A DNA stretch of 64,000 bases from NCBI GenBank assembly GCA_017548605.1, contig JAFYZT010000023.1:1-64000 (forward strand), in the 5' to 3' direction. The DNA comes from Prevotella sp. GTDB taxonomy: Bacteria; Bacteroidota; Bacteroidia; Bacteroidales; Bacteroidaceae. The position numbers and the translations under genes are program-made. Positions 1 to 10,574 of the stretch are shown in pieces. Within the stretch, counting starts at the first letter, position 1. Every line of letters begins with the position of its first letter. Below the pieces are notes generated by a model. It did no database searches, was not told the DNA's origin, and saw nothing but the letters and a program-made list of their open reading frames with translations.

Positions 1-1
1 G

Positions 2-688
2 CTGACCGATGCCGGCGATGCCAACTACTTCTTCGAGGAACGTAACGACGTGCCTGCCGGCACCTATATCTTCAAGAAACAGGGCGTGACGCTGAAGGAA
101 GGTAACGATGCCGATGCCATCCGTATGTTCTTCGACTTCGGAGGTTCACCTGGCGGCACCCACGTGAAGATCAGCAAGATCTATTTCGAGGAAGCCACGG
201 AAATGAACTACGACGATGCCGACAACTTGTGGAAGGCGGTCGATGACGGCTCGAAATTCAACCAGTTAGGCTACTACTTCGCCGACAATGGCTGGAGTGG
301 CATCCCCTACACCGAGGCCACACACAGCGGCGACACCTACGAGATTGACCTTCCAGAGGGACTTGGCGGTTCGCAGTGGCAGGGCCAGTTCCACATCGAC
401 ACCTACCTCACCGCCTCGGCCAGCAAGCAATATGCTTTCCAACTGGTGATGGAAGCCGACAATGACCTACCTCAGGTGACCTTCAAACTGACCGATGCCG
501 GCGACACCAACTACTTCTTCGAGGAGCGTATCGACGTGCCCGGTGGTGAGCAGTTCATTTTCAAGCGCACGGGCCTGACCTTGAAAGAGGGCAAGGATGC
601 CGATGCCATCCGTATGTTCTTCGACTTCGGAGGCTCACCTGCCGGCACCCACGTGAAAATCAGTAAAATCATATTCAAGGAGATGTAA
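2..688 (+). CDS. CBM-type surface glycan-binding protein, 3' part
   Basis: The frame is open from the window edge, so the N-terminus is missing. The visible part holds the end of one beta-sandwich module (about 2-205) and one complete module (about 215-685). Their C-terminal halves are near-identical, sharing LTDAGD, NYFFEER and DADAIRMFFDFGGSP. The pattern (GQFHIDTYL, YAFQLVMEADN, phe-rich strands) resembles CBM4/9-like modules in Bacteroidetes surface proteins. It ends 3 nt before the GH16 gene, so both are probably in one operon. A role in beta-glucan binding at the cell surface is inferred from that neighbour. It may be a SusE/F-position protein or the tail of a larger enzyme. Confidence 0.7.
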   Translation: MTDAGDANYFFEERNDVPAGTYIFKKQGVTLKEGNDADAIRMFFDFGGSPGGTHVKISKIYFEEATEMNYDDADNLWKAVDDGSKFNQLGYYFADNGWSGIPYTEATHSGDTYEIDLPEGLGGSQWQGQFHIDTYLTASASKQYAFQLVMEADNDLPQVTFKLTDAGDTNYFFEERIDVPGGEQFIFKRTGLTLKEGKDADAIRMFFDFGGSPAGTHVKISKIIFKEM

Positions 689-691
689 ATA

Positions 692-1795
692 ATGAAAAGT
701 TTCATGTTAAATAGTATAATAGCCGTCATTGCCGTAGCCCTTATGGGCTGCGGTGACGACGACAACTCCACCAAACCGGCACCTAATGCCACCATCTCCG
801 TATCGATGGAGAGCGTGAACGTTCCGGCCGAGGGCGGCACCTATACCATCAACGTGAATAGCACCCGCAACGAGTGGGGTGCATACGCCAATGCAGACTG
901 GCTCCAACTGGCCACTCAGGGCACGGTGTCGTCGCAAGGCACCGTCACGCTGACCGTCGAGGCCAATCCCCTCACCTATAACCGCACAGGGATCGTTACC
1001 ATCATGTCGGGCACCACACGCAAGGAGATTGCAGTGAACCAAAGTGCTGCGGAGAGCTCCGCTTACAACGCTCCCGAAGGCTACAACTTAGTGTGGCACG
1101 ACGAGTTCAACAGCGGCTCGGAGTTGAACCCCAACGACTGGACTCATGAGGTGAAAGGCTCTGGATGGGTGAACGAAGAATTGCAGAACTACGTGAACCA
1201 TCTCACCCCCGGCGGCACACCCGTCACCGAGGTGAAGAACGGTCATCTGCTCATCCACTGCGTGAAGGAAGACGGCAAGATATATTCAGGACGTGTCTAT
1301 GCCAAGGTGAAACAGGGTTGGACATACGGCTACATCGAAGCCCGCATCAAACTACCGAAGGGCAAGGGCACCTGGCCTGCCTTCTGGATGATGCCCGTGA
1401 ACTTCAAGTCATGGCCCGCCGATGGTGAGATTGACATCATGGAAGAGGTGGGCGGACACGCCAACTACGTATCATCGAGTCTCCATGCCAATGCCCACGT
1501 ACACTCCAACGGCACGCAGGTGACGCACGAGATGTACCTGGCCGGTGCTGAGGATGATTTCCACACCTACGCCATCCTGTGGACGGGAGAAAACATCACC
1601 ACATACGTTGACGGACAGGTACAACTGAGTTACAACAACCGTGGTTTGGGACGTGATGACTGGCCCTACGACGACCCGTTCTACGTCATCTTCAACCTCG
1701 CTTGGGGCGGCACATGGGGCGGCACCTACGGCATCGACGAGAACGCGTTGCCCACTACGATGGAAATCGACTATCTGAGAGTGTTCCAGAAGTAG
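692..1795 (+). CDS. GH16 endo-beta-glucanase lipoprotein with BACON domain
   Basis: The signal peptide ends in a lipobox (LMGC, Cys20), giving an exported, probably surface-anchored lipoprotein. Residues about 33-118 form a BACON-like module (VPAEGGTYTINV, WLQLA, RTGIVTI). Residues about 130-367 are a GH16 laminarinase-like domain with the ExDxxE active site in GEIDIMEE (nucleophile Glu246, Asp248, acid/base Glu251). Known GH16 members of this type hydrolyse beta-1,3 or beta-1,3-1,4 glucans. It lies between a CBM-type protein and a GH3 beta-glucosidase, which fits a laminarin or mixed-linkage glucan locus. The exact substrate cannot be told from sequence alone. Confidence 0.93.
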   Translation: MKSFMLNSIIAVIAVALMGCGDDDNSTKPAPNATISVSMESVNVPAEGGTYTINVNSTRNEWGAYANADWLQLATQGTVSSQGTVTLTVEANPLTYNRTGIVTIMSGTTRKEIAVNQSAAESSAYNAPEGYNLVWHDEFNSGSELNPNDWTHEVKGSGWVNEELQNYVNHLTPGGTPVTEVKNGHLLIHCVKEDGKIYSGRVYAKVKQGWTYGYIEARIKLPKGKGTWPAFWMMPVNFKSWPADGEIDIMEEVGGHANYVSSSLHANAHVHSNGTQVTHEMYLAGAEDDFHTYAILWTGENITTYVDGQVQLSYNNRGLGRDDWPYDDPFYVIFNLAWGGTWGGTYGIDENALPTTMEIDYLRVFQK

Positions 1796-1828
1796 AGGTA
1801 AGAGGCAAGGAGCAAGGGGCAAGGAGCA
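1796..1828. repeat. GGCAAGGAGC-type low-complexity repeat
   Basis: A purine-rich stretch built from GGCAAGGAGCAAGG-like words starts directly after the GH16 stop codon. Related stretches occur at about 36446-36520, 48703-48732, 52999-53030 and, inverted, 53098-53165. It belongs to a dispersed intergenic family in this window. Confidence 0.6.
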
Positions 1829-1877
1829 TGAGATTACTCCGTTATTATTGCCTCATTGAAAAAACCAACAAGTAACT

Positions 1878-4109
1878 ATGAGAAAATGTATAATCATCGC
1901 ATTGGCGGCGTTTGCAACAATGACCGCCAATGCACAGACCATACCCGTTTACCTTGACGAGAGCCGACCGATTGAAGAGCGTATCGACGATGCCCTGTCG
2001 CGCATGACGCTTGACGAAAAGATTGCCGTCATCCATGCACAGAGCAAGTTCTCGTCGGCCGGTGTGAAACGGTTGGGCTTCCCTGACTTCTGGACTGATG
2101 ACGGCCCACATGGTGTACGTCCCGACGTGCTGTGGGATGAATGGGTGCAGGCAGGACATACCAACGACTCCTGCGTGGCATTTCCTGCTCTCACATGTCT
2201 GGCTGCCACATGGAACCCCCAGATGGCACGCATATATGGCGAGAGCCTGGGCGAGGAAGCCCTCTACCGCGACAAAGACATGATTCTCGGACCCGGCGTG
2301 AACATCAACCGCACACCGCTCAACGGTCGCAATTTCGAATACATGGGTGAAGACCCCTATCTGGCGGGCCGCATGGTGGTGCCATATATCCAGGGGCTTC
2401 AGTCGAAGGGTGTGGCTGCCTGTGTGAAGCACTATGCCCTGAACAACGACGAAACCTACCGTCATCAGGTGAATGTCATCGTCGATGACCGTGCCCTGCA
2501 TGAGATATACCTCCCCGCCTTCAGGGCCGCCGTCGTGGAAGGTGGTGCGTGGGGCATCATGGGAGCCTATAACCTCTACAAGGGACAGCACAACTGCCAC
2601 AATGACATTCTTTTGAACCAGATACTGAAACGTGACTGGCGCTTCGACGGTGTGGTAGTGAGTGACTGGGGTGGCTGCCACGATACCGACGAGGCCATAC
2701 GCAACGGACTGGACATTGAGTTTGGCACATGGACTGACGGACTGACAATGGGAGCCACCAATGCCTACGACAATTACTACCTGGCTTTGGCCTACAAACA
2801 ACTCATCCTCGAAGGTAAATACACCGAGAAAGAGTTGAACGACAAGGTTCGCCGCGTGTTGCGACTGTTCTTCCGCACCACAATGAGCAAAAACCACAGT
2901 TATGGCTTCCTCTGCAGCGACGCCCATTATGCCGCCGCCCGTCAGATAGCCGATGAAGGCATCGTGCTGTTGCAGAACAACAATAACCTGCTGCCCCTAC
3001 GTCTGGAAGGCAAGCGGCGCATTCTCGTGGTGGGTGAGAATGCCATCAAGATGATGACCGTGGGCGGAGGCAGTTCTTCGCTGAAGGTACAACGCGAGGT
3101 TCTCCCCCTTGATGCCATCAATGCTCAATGTTCATTGCTTAATGTTCAATGTGATTACGCCCGTGGCTATGTGGGCGACACCGTGCAGAGTTACAATAAT
3201 GTGACGGTGGGTCGCAGTATCGCCGAGAGCCGCTCACCGGAAATCCTCCGCAACGAGGCCGTAGAGAAAGCCAAGGATGCCGACTATGTGATTATCTTCG
3301 GTGGACTGAACAAGAGCAACCATCAGGATTGTGAGGGCTCTGACCGCGAAGACTACGGTCTGCCTTACCAGCAGAATGAACTGGTTGAGGCTCTGGCGCG
3401 TGTGAACAAAAACATCGTGTTTGTGAACATCTCCGGCAATGCCGTTGCCATGCCTTGGAAAGACAAGGTGGGAGCCATCGTGCAAGGGTGGTTCATCGGC
3501 AGTGAGAGCGGCAACGCCCTCTGCGACGTGCTCACCGGCAAGGCCAATCCCTCGGGCAAACTGCCCTTCACATGGTGGAACACCCTGCAGGAGGTGCCTG
3601 CCCATCGTCTGGGCACCTACCCCGGTACATGGCGTGCCGCCCACGACATCATCGACGAGACATACGCCGAGAGCATCTACGTAGGCTATCGTGGTGTTGA
3701 CCATTACAAAATCCGTCCCACCTTTGCCTTCGGTCACGGTCTGAGCTATACCATCTTCGAGGTGGGCAAGGCCACAGCCGACAAGTCAGCGATGACTGCC
3801 GACGGAACCATCACCTTCACCGTGAACGTGAAGAACACGGGTACTTTGGCCGGTGCCGAGGTAGTGCAGTTGTATGTGCACGACGTGAAGTCGTCACTCC
3901 CCCGTCCGGAGAAAGAACTGAAAGCCTTCCAGAAGGTTTACCTGCAACCCGGAGAGAGCCGCGATGTCAGTCTCACCCTCGACAAGAATGCCTTGAGTTT
4001 CTATGATGACGGCAAAGGACAATGGGTGGCCGAACCCGGTGCTTTCGAAGCCCTCATCGGCACATCATCCGACCATCTCACCACGAAAGTGAAATTCACT
4101 TTGCAATAA
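1878..4109 (+). CDS. GH3 beta-glucosidase, exported
   Basis: A 743-aa protein with a Sec signal peptide (cleavage after TANAQ). The N-terminal GH3 barrel carries KHYALN and the nucleophile motif VVVSDWGG (Asp263). A GH3 C-terminal sandwich (ILVVGENA, IFGGLN) and a C-terminal fibronectin III-like domain (AGAEVVQLYVHD, KELKAFQKVYL) follow. Family members remove glucose from short beta-glucans in the periplasm, which completes the GH16 pathway. Residues about 412-425 (NAQCSLLNVQC) are encoded by DNA matching a dispersed intergenic repeat; this insert lies between the GH3 domains and is unusual. Beta-xylosidase or another GH3 specificity is possible. Confidence 0.93.
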   Translation: MRKCIIIALAAFATMTANAQTIPVYLDESRPIEERIDDALSRMTLDEKIAVIHAQSKFSSAGVKRLGFPDFWTDDGPHGVRPDVLWDEWVQAGHTNDSCVAFPALTCLAATWNPQMARIYGESLGEEALYRDKDMILGPGVNINRTPLNGRNFEYMGEDPYLAGRMVVPYIQGLQSKGVAACVKHYALNNDETYRHQVNVIVDDRALHEIYLPAFRAAVVEGGAWGIMGAYNLYKGQHNCHNDILLNQILKRDWRFDGVVVSDWGGCHDTDEAIRNGLDIEFGTWTDGLTMGATNAYDNYYLALAYKQLILEGKYTEKELNDKVRRVLRLFFRTTMSKNHSYGFLCSDAHYAAARQIADEGIVLLQNNNNLLPLRLEGKRRILVVGENAIKMMTVGGGSSSLKVQREVLPLDAINAQCSLLNVQCDYARGYVGDTVQSYNNVTVGRSIAESRSPEILRNEAVEKAKDADYVIIFGGLNKSNHQDCEGSDREDYGLPYQQNELVEALARVNKNIVFVNISGNAVAMPWKDKVGAIVQGWFIGSESGNALCDVLTGKANPSGKLPFTWWNTLQEVPAHRLGTYPGTWRAAHDIIDETYAESIYVGYRGVDHYKIRPTFAFGHGLSYTIFEVGKATADKSAMTADGTITFTVNVKNTGTLAGAEVVQLYVHDVKSSLPRPEKELKAFQKVYLQPGESRDVSLTLDKNALSFYDDGKGQWVAEPGAFEALIGTSSDHLTTKVKFTLQ
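3112..3155. repeat. Dispersed CTCAATGTTCA-type repeat inside the GH3 gene
   Basis: The stretch consists of CAATGCTCAATGTTCA and TTAATGTTCAATGT words. It aligns closely with the intergenic palindrome after trxB (56674-56708), which has the same order of words. Here it is read in frame as part of GH3. Confidence 0.6.
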
Positions 4110-4133
4110 TTATTTCATAACACATTTTGAATG

Positions 4134-4174
4134 AAATCCTTCGCAGAAAACCTTTTGCGGAGGATTTTATTTTG
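4134..4174 (+). terminator. Terminator after the GH3 gene
   Basis: A 12-bp stem (4134-4145 with 4156-4167, one G-T pair) is followed by TATTTTG. It sits 24 nt after the GH3 stop and before the promoter of the next gene, separating the two transcription units. Confidence 0.6.
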
Positions 4175-4201
4175 CCGTTTCGTTTTTATTGACTATTTTT
4201 G
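4171..4201 (+). promoter_or_regulatory. Promoter of the DUF6377 regulator gene
   Basis: A textbook Bacteroidetes promoter: TTTG at 4171-4174, 19-nt spacer, TATTTTTG at 4194-4201. It lies 28 nt before the ATG at 4230 and therefore excludes the longer reading frame that would start at 4131. Confidence 0.75.
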
Positions 4202-4229
4202 CCAAACGAAACGAAGAAGAACTACACCC

Positions 4230-5891
4230 ATGAAAAAATACCTATGCTTGTTCTTTCTCCTCATCGCCGTCACGGCACAGGCACAGCACAACCTCGATTC
4301 GCTGTACCGTTGTCTGGATGACGAGATAGTCAAGTTTCCTGAATATGTGGCCATCCACGACCGTGAGGTGGCACTTCTGACCAACGAGTTGAAGTTGGCC
4401 AAGGATGATGCCTTGCGCTACGACCTTAACTATCGTCTGTACGATAAATACCGCCCGTTCATCAACGACTCTGCCATTTATTATCTCAGGAATTGCATCG
4501 AGTTGGCAGAAAAACTCCATCAACCGGCACGTGTCAATGAGTGTCGCTCATTGTTGGCTCTTCGCTGTTCCAACACCGGCATGTACGATGAAGCCTTGGA
4601 AATGATCAGCCAGGTGGAGCCGTCATTGTTGGACACCGCAGGACTGGGCATCTATTACGAAGCCCGTAACCATGTTTACAATGAGTTGGCTTACTATACC
4701 CATCTGGACGACATGAAGGAGAAATACCTGAGCGAGGCCAAGAAATACGAGGACCTGATGCTCAGCATCCTTCCCGACACCTCTGATGCCGCTTTTCTCC
4801 GTCGTGAGATGATTGACTTGAATGCGGGCCGCTTACAACAATCCATGAGCACCAACGATGAGTGGCTGAGCCATGTGAAGACAGGCAGTCACCGCTACGC
4901 CCTGGTGGCTCTCTACCGCTATCTGGAATACAAGGCCGCGGGCGACAGCACCGAGATGATGTACTGGTTGGCTGAGTCGGCCCTGGCCGACGTGCGCAAC
5001 GGCGTGATGGACCAGGGGTCACTGTGGGAGCTGGCCAACCAGCTAATGCTCCAAGGCGATGTGGACCGCAGCTATCGTTATATCAGTTTCACCAGCGACT
5101 GCGCCAACCGCTACGGGTCACGACAGCGAAGCTGGCAGATAGCCCCGCTGCTGTCGGCCATCGCCAACAACTACAAGGCACAGAGCGAACGCAGCAGCCG
5201 ACGGCTACGTCTGACAGCCCTCGGCATCGGTGTGCTCGCCCTGCTCCTCCTCGCCTCTCTCTTCTACGTGAACCGCCAGCGCAAGCGGTTGGCCACAGCC
5301 CAGCGACGGCAGAAACAGACCAATGCCATGCTGGCCGAAGCGAACAGCCAGTTGTCAGTGAAAAACGATGCCCTCTCCGACGTGAACGGTCAGTTGCACG
5401 CGCTGAACGCCCAGTTGGCAGAGTCGAACCGTGTGAAGGAGGAATATGTGGGACGGTTCATGCGCCTCTGTTCCATCTACATCGACAAGACGGACAAGTT
5501 CCGCAAGCGCGTGAACAAGATGGTCAAGAACCACGAATACGAAGAGTTGTATAACGTCACCCGTGGGCAGGAGTCGAAGACCCAGCAACTGGAAGAGCTG
5601 TTCGGCAGTTTCGACGCGGCTTTCCTCCACCTCTTCCCCACCTTCGTCGATGATGTGAACGAACTGTTGAAACCCGAGGAGCGGATGGAGTTGGAAAAGA
5701 ACCAACGTATGAACACCGACCTGCGCATCCTCGCCCTCATTCGTCTGGGCATCGATGACAGTTCAAAGATTGCCGAGTTCTTGAACTATAGCGTAAACAC
5801 CATCTATAACTACCGTGCCCGTCTGAAGACCAATGCAGTGGTGGACCGCGACGATTTTGAACGATTGGTGAAAGAAATAGGGAGGCAGTGA
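4230..5891 (+). CDS. DUF6377 membrane regulator (TPR sensor, C-terminal HTH)
   Basis: A 553-aa protein. The start at 4230 is chosen because the promoter lies just upstream and the frame opens with a signal peptide (MKKYLCLF to AQAQ). The order is signal peptide, helical TPR-like periplasmic part, one membrane helix (about 328-350, LGIGVLALLLLASLFYV), a basic stop-transfer segment, a coiled coil (about 360-410), and a C-terminal part with an HTH-like stretch (IAEFLNYSVNTIYNYRARL). Members of this Bacteroidetes family are thought to be membrane-bound transcription regulators near glycan-use loci. Control of the upstream beta-glucan genes is inferred from position only. Confidence 0.8.
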   Translation: MKKYLCLFFLLIAVTAQAQHNLDSLYRCLDDEIVKFPEYVAIHDREVALLTNELKLAKDDALRYDLNYRLYDKYRPFINDSAIYYLRNCIELAEKLHQPARVNECRSLLALRCSNTGMYDEALEMISQVEPSLLDTAGLGIYYEARNHVYNELAYYTHLDDMKEKYLSEAKKYEDLMLSILPDTSDAAFLRREMIDLNAGRLQQSMSTNDEWLSHVKTGSHRYALVALYRYLEYKAAGDSTEMMYWLAESALADVRNGVMDQGSLWELANQLMLQGDVDRSYRYISFTSDCANRYGSRQRSWQIAPLLSAIANNYKAQSERSSRRLRLTALGIGVLALLLLASLFYVNRQRKRLATAQRRQKQTNAMLAEANSQLSVKNDALSDVNGQLHALNAQLAESNRVKEEYVGRFMRLCSIYIDKTDKFRKRVNKMVKNHEYEELYNVTRGQESKTQQLEELFGSFDAAFLHLFPTFVDDVNELLKPEERMELEKNQRMNTDLRILALIRLGIDDSSKIAEFLNYSVNTIYNYRARLKTNAVVDRDDFERLVKEIGRQ

Positions 5892-5892
5892 C

Positions 5893-6681
5893 ATGAGGGA
5901 TAGGTATGCGTTATTTTTTGACATCGACGGTACGTTGGTAAGTTTCCGGACCCATGAGATACCTCCCTCAACCATCTTCGCCCTGACGCAAGCCAAGGCC
6001 AACGGAGCCAAGGTATATATCGCCACAGGGCGTCCCATCACCATCATCACCAATCTGGGTGCCATCGAGCATCTGATTGACGGATATGTGACCACCAACG
6101 GGGCCTATTGCTTCGTGGGCGACGAGGTGGTAAGCAGTGAACCCATCGCCCCCAATGATGTGCAGCATATCCTTGATGACGCAAACAAGCAAGACTATGC
6201 TTGCATCGTCTCCAGTGCAACGCGGTTTGTAGTATATAACCCCAAGGAAGTGGTTGACCGCGTGTTCCGCCACCAATTGGCTGTGAAACAGTTGGACATG
6301 ACCCTTCCCGTTGCTCCCGCCCTGGAAGAGCCCATCTATCAGTTGACACCCTTTTTCGATGAGGCCTATGAGCAAGAGCTGATGCGACGTGTACCCGGTT
6401 GCGTTTCCGGACGTTGGCATCCCGAATTCACCGACGTCACCTCGGTGAAGGCCGACAAAGGCATCGGTCTTGCAGTCATGGCTGCTCATGAAGGCTTCGA
6501 CATAGCCCACACCATCGCCTTCGGCGACGGAGGCAACGACAGCACCATGATTCGTCAGTCAGGTATCGGCGTAGCGATGGGCAATGCCATCGATGCGCTG
6601 AAAACCGAGGCCGACTATGTCACCACCTCGGTTGACGACAACGGTATCTTGAATGCCCTCCGCCATTTTGGAGTGGTATAA
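5893..6681 (+). CDS. Cof-type HAD-IIB phosphatase
   Basis: A 262-aa cytosolic protein with the complete HAD motif set: FFDIDGT near residue 8-14 (nucleophile and acid/base Asp), TNGAY, a Lys in the DVTSVKADKG region, and GDGGNDSTMI with GVAMGNA at the C-terminus. The C2B cap places it among Cof/YbiV-like sugar-phosphate or FMN phosphatases. It starts 1 nt after the DUF6377 stop, so it is co-transcribed. Substrate is not predictable; a sugar phosphate would fit the neighbourhood. Confidence 0.88.
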   Translation: MRDRYALFFDIDGTLVSFRTHEIPPSTIFALTQAKANGAKVYIATGRPITIITNLGAIEHLIDGYVTTNGAYCFVGDEVVSSEPIAPNDVQHILDDANKQDYACIVSSATRFVVYNPKEVVDRVFRHQLAVKQLDMTLPVAPALEEPIYQLTPFFDEAYEQELMRRVPGCVSGRWHPEFTDVTSVKADKGIGLAVMAAHEGFDIAHTIAFGDGGNDSTMIRQSGIGVAMGNAIDALKTEADYVTTSVDDNGILNALRHFGVV

Positions 6682-6692
6682 TACCCACCCTG

Positions 6693-6720
6693 GCCCTCCC
6701 AAAGGGAGGGTGTGAGAGGA
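6693..6720. repeat. CCCTCCCAAAGGGAGGG palindromic element
   Basis: A GC-rich inverted repeat (6704-6710 with 6714-6720) follows the HAD gene. A related word set occurs at about 14209-14232 after the second PPC-like gene. It may act as a weak terminator; no T-run follows. Confidence 0.45.
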
Positions 6721-6780
6721 AGAATGAGGGGTGTCTTGTCATCTAATCACGATATTTCATCATATATAGGGATGATTGCC

Positions 6781-6811
6781 ATTGCCGATGAGAATAATAC
6801 CATTATATTTG
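6781..6811 (+). promoter_or_regulatory. Promoter before the 188-aa exported protein
   Basis: ATTG at 6781-6784, 19-20 nt spacer, TATATTTG at 6804-6811, 31 nt before the ATG. It matches the Bacteroidetes consensus, with a weaker -33 element. Confidence 0.55.
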
Positions 6812-6842
6812 CAGCAAATTCAATCACTAAAAATTCAATAAT

Positions 6843-7409
6843 ATGAAAAAGAACCTATTATTCCTGATATTACTGGCATGGATGATACTGCCTGCCTGTG
6901 CTGCCGTGGGCGACAAGAACGACCCTATACGCAGCCAACTGAAATGGATGGCTCCCGCCGCTCCATCGAACGATGAGGGCAACATCGAAAACATCTACAT
7001 CGACTATGTCACCCCCGATGGTCAGGAGCACCATATCATCTGCGAACTGCCATGGCCCACAAGTGCCGATGTTTTTGGTGGCGGAGATATTGAGGAGGAA
7101 GACATCAATTTCGATGGTATTCCCGACATGCAAGTTACCGTCGGCTTTTTCGACGGCACCGGTCACAACCCCATGTATATGTATTATGTGTGGGACGTGG
7201 AGACCCACGAGTTCAAGGAATTGCCCGACCCCCTTTTCATCGCTCCCGCCCTTGACCCGGAGAGCCGCAGCATCACCAATCGTCTCACTCAGGAAAACCC
7301 GGCCAACCGCTATTCGTACACCATCTACTACCAAGAATATGTATGGAAAGGCAACCAATTGGAGTTGGCCAATGAATGGTCTGAAGAATTCTCATTAGAA
7401 CAGGAATAA
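6843..7409 (+). CDS. Small exported protein, XAC2610-like
   Basis: A 188-aa protein with a signal peptide (MKKNLLFLILLAWMILPAC, possible lipobox Cys19). The body contains DINFDGIPDMQV followed by YMYYVWD and an Asp/Glu-rich strand pattern, resembling the XAC2610/VCBS-like beta proteins seen in many Gram-negative bacteria. The DxNxDGxxD loop suggests calcium binding. It has its own promoter and ends at a strong terminator. Function is unknown; assignment to the XAC2610 group is by pattern only. Confidence 0.7.
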   Translation: MKKNLLFLILLAWMILPACAAVGDKNDPIRSQLKWMAPAAPSNDEGNIENIYIDYVTPDGQEHHIICELPWPTSADVFGGGDIEEEDINFDGIPDMQVTVGFFDGTGHNPMYMYYVWDVETHEFKELPDPLFIAPALDPESRSITNRLTQENPANRYSYTIYYQEYVWKGNQLELANEWSEEFSLEQE

Positions 7410-7426
7410 GAAACAAACAACATGAT

Positions 7427-7469
7427 TATACGAACAATCCCCCGCTGTTGACGGGGGATTGTTCGTATA
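7427..7469. terminator. Strong bidirectional terminator, 18-bp perfect stem
   Basis: Arms 7427-7444 and 7452-7469 are perfectly complementary with a 7-nt loop. It lies between convergent genes (188-aa protein and GH10-CE1) and can end transcription from both sides. Confidence 0.8.
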
Positions 7470-7486
7470 ATGCCATTGAAAAAAAA

Positions 7487-9718
<2,232 letters not shown>

Positions 9719-9748
9719 TTAAGTTTGTTTCTTTTCAATATTTTGCGA

Positions 9749-9756
9749 CAAAGTTA
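9749..9756 (-). promoter_or_regulatory. -7 box of the GH10-CE1 gene
   Basis: On the minus strand this reads TAACTTTG, a good TAnnTTTG match, 52 nt before the start codon. The -33 element is not clear. Confidence 0.55.
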
Positions 9757-9884
9757 CAAGAAAAAAGAAACACGCACTTTTCTGTATGTTTCAACAACCT
9801 TTCAAAATGTATAACCGTTCAGAAAATGAACCAAAACCGTGTAAGAAGTGCAACGGCATGAGGCGTGAAATCCCTAATTATATT

Positions 9885-9923
9885 AGAAAGAAAAGATAAA
9901 GAGGAACGTCGTCGTTCCTCTTT
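9885..9923 (-). terminator. ssrA terminator
   Basis: An 11-bp stem (9913-9923 with 9898-9908, 4-nt loop) lies 15 nt past the tmRNA 3' end on the minus strand. It is followed by a T-rich run (ATCTTTTCTTTC). Confidence 0.75.
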
Positions 9924-9937
9924 ATACAATAATTGGG

Positions 9938-10334
9938 TGGAGCTGGCGGGAATCGAACCCGCGTCCAAACGAGGAAACCATACGCTTTCTACACGCTTAT
10001 TCCAGACTTGGTTTTCGTGCCGTGGCAAGACCTGGACCACCAACCGCGACCTTATCCCCTAAAATGTCACCGACGCATCGGGGCCTACGCCGACTATTCC
10101 CGATTTGCCTGCGCCGCTGGATCCGGGAGATTCGGGACTACATCCCCGGAGCGACGTCTCGTCCAGCTACCTTGTAACCGGATTGAGCCAGTAATCTACT
10201 ATACTTCGATTAGGCAGCGAGAGCATACTTGTTGTTGCCAATTAATTTTTCGACCGAATGGATTATGGAGTACACAGCCGTCACTCCGCGTGCTTACGTA
10301 CCATTTCTACCCGCTGTCAAATCCAGTCAACCCC
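9938..10334 (-). ncRNA. ssrA: tmRNA (ssrA), proteolysis tag GNNKYALAA
   Basis: The minus strand starts with GGGGTTGACTGGATTTGACA and ends with a T-arm and acceptor (GGTTCGATTCCCGCC then AGCTCCA), the hallmarks of a one-piece tmRNA of about 397 nt. The two ends pair as a 7-bp acceptor stem with two G-T pairs. CCA is not encoded. The tag frame lies at 10210-10239: Gly-Asn-Asn-Lys-Tyr-Ala-Leu-Ala-Ala then TAA, similar to known Bacteroidetes tags ending YALAA. It rescues stalled ribosomes with SmpB and marks products for ClpXP-type proteases. Reading frames on the plus strand here are spurious. Confidence 0.95.
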
Positions 10335-10449
10335 ATGTTATTGAGACATCCTGCACCTGTCAGGTCGTGATGTACGAAAGTGAAATCATTCACCACCTAT
10401 TCTATACCGACCACTGTCAGCAAAAAGGCGGTTTCCGTATTTCGGGTTG

Positions 10450-10481
10450 CAAAAATAATACCGTAGAAATAAACTTGCAAA
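10450..10481 (-). promoter_or_regulatory. Probable ssrA promoter
   Basis: On the minus strand: TTTG (10478-10481), 20-nt spacer, TATTTTTG (10450-10457). This predicts a 5' leader of about 105-110 nt that would be trimmed by RNase P. Confidence 0.5.
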
Positions 10482-10530
10482 TATTTTATTATTTTTTTTC
10501 ATTTTTTTCTTGGATGTTGGTGGAAAAGCG

Positions 10531-10538
10531 TACTTTTG
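10531..10538 (+). promoter_or_regulatory. -7 box of the TPR protein gene
   Basis: TACTTTTG fits TAnnTTTG and lies 36 nt before the ATG at 10575. A CTTGG at about 10509 may serve as -33. It is divergent from the ssrA promoter. Confidence 0.5.
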
Positions 10539-10574
10539 CAGATAGAAGTTGTATCAAACTAAACTCGCTCAATA

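Noticed and set aside
1845-2927. 360-aa minus-strand frame
   Set aside because: Mirror of the GH3 coding region; the plus-strand frame has clear catalytic motifs.
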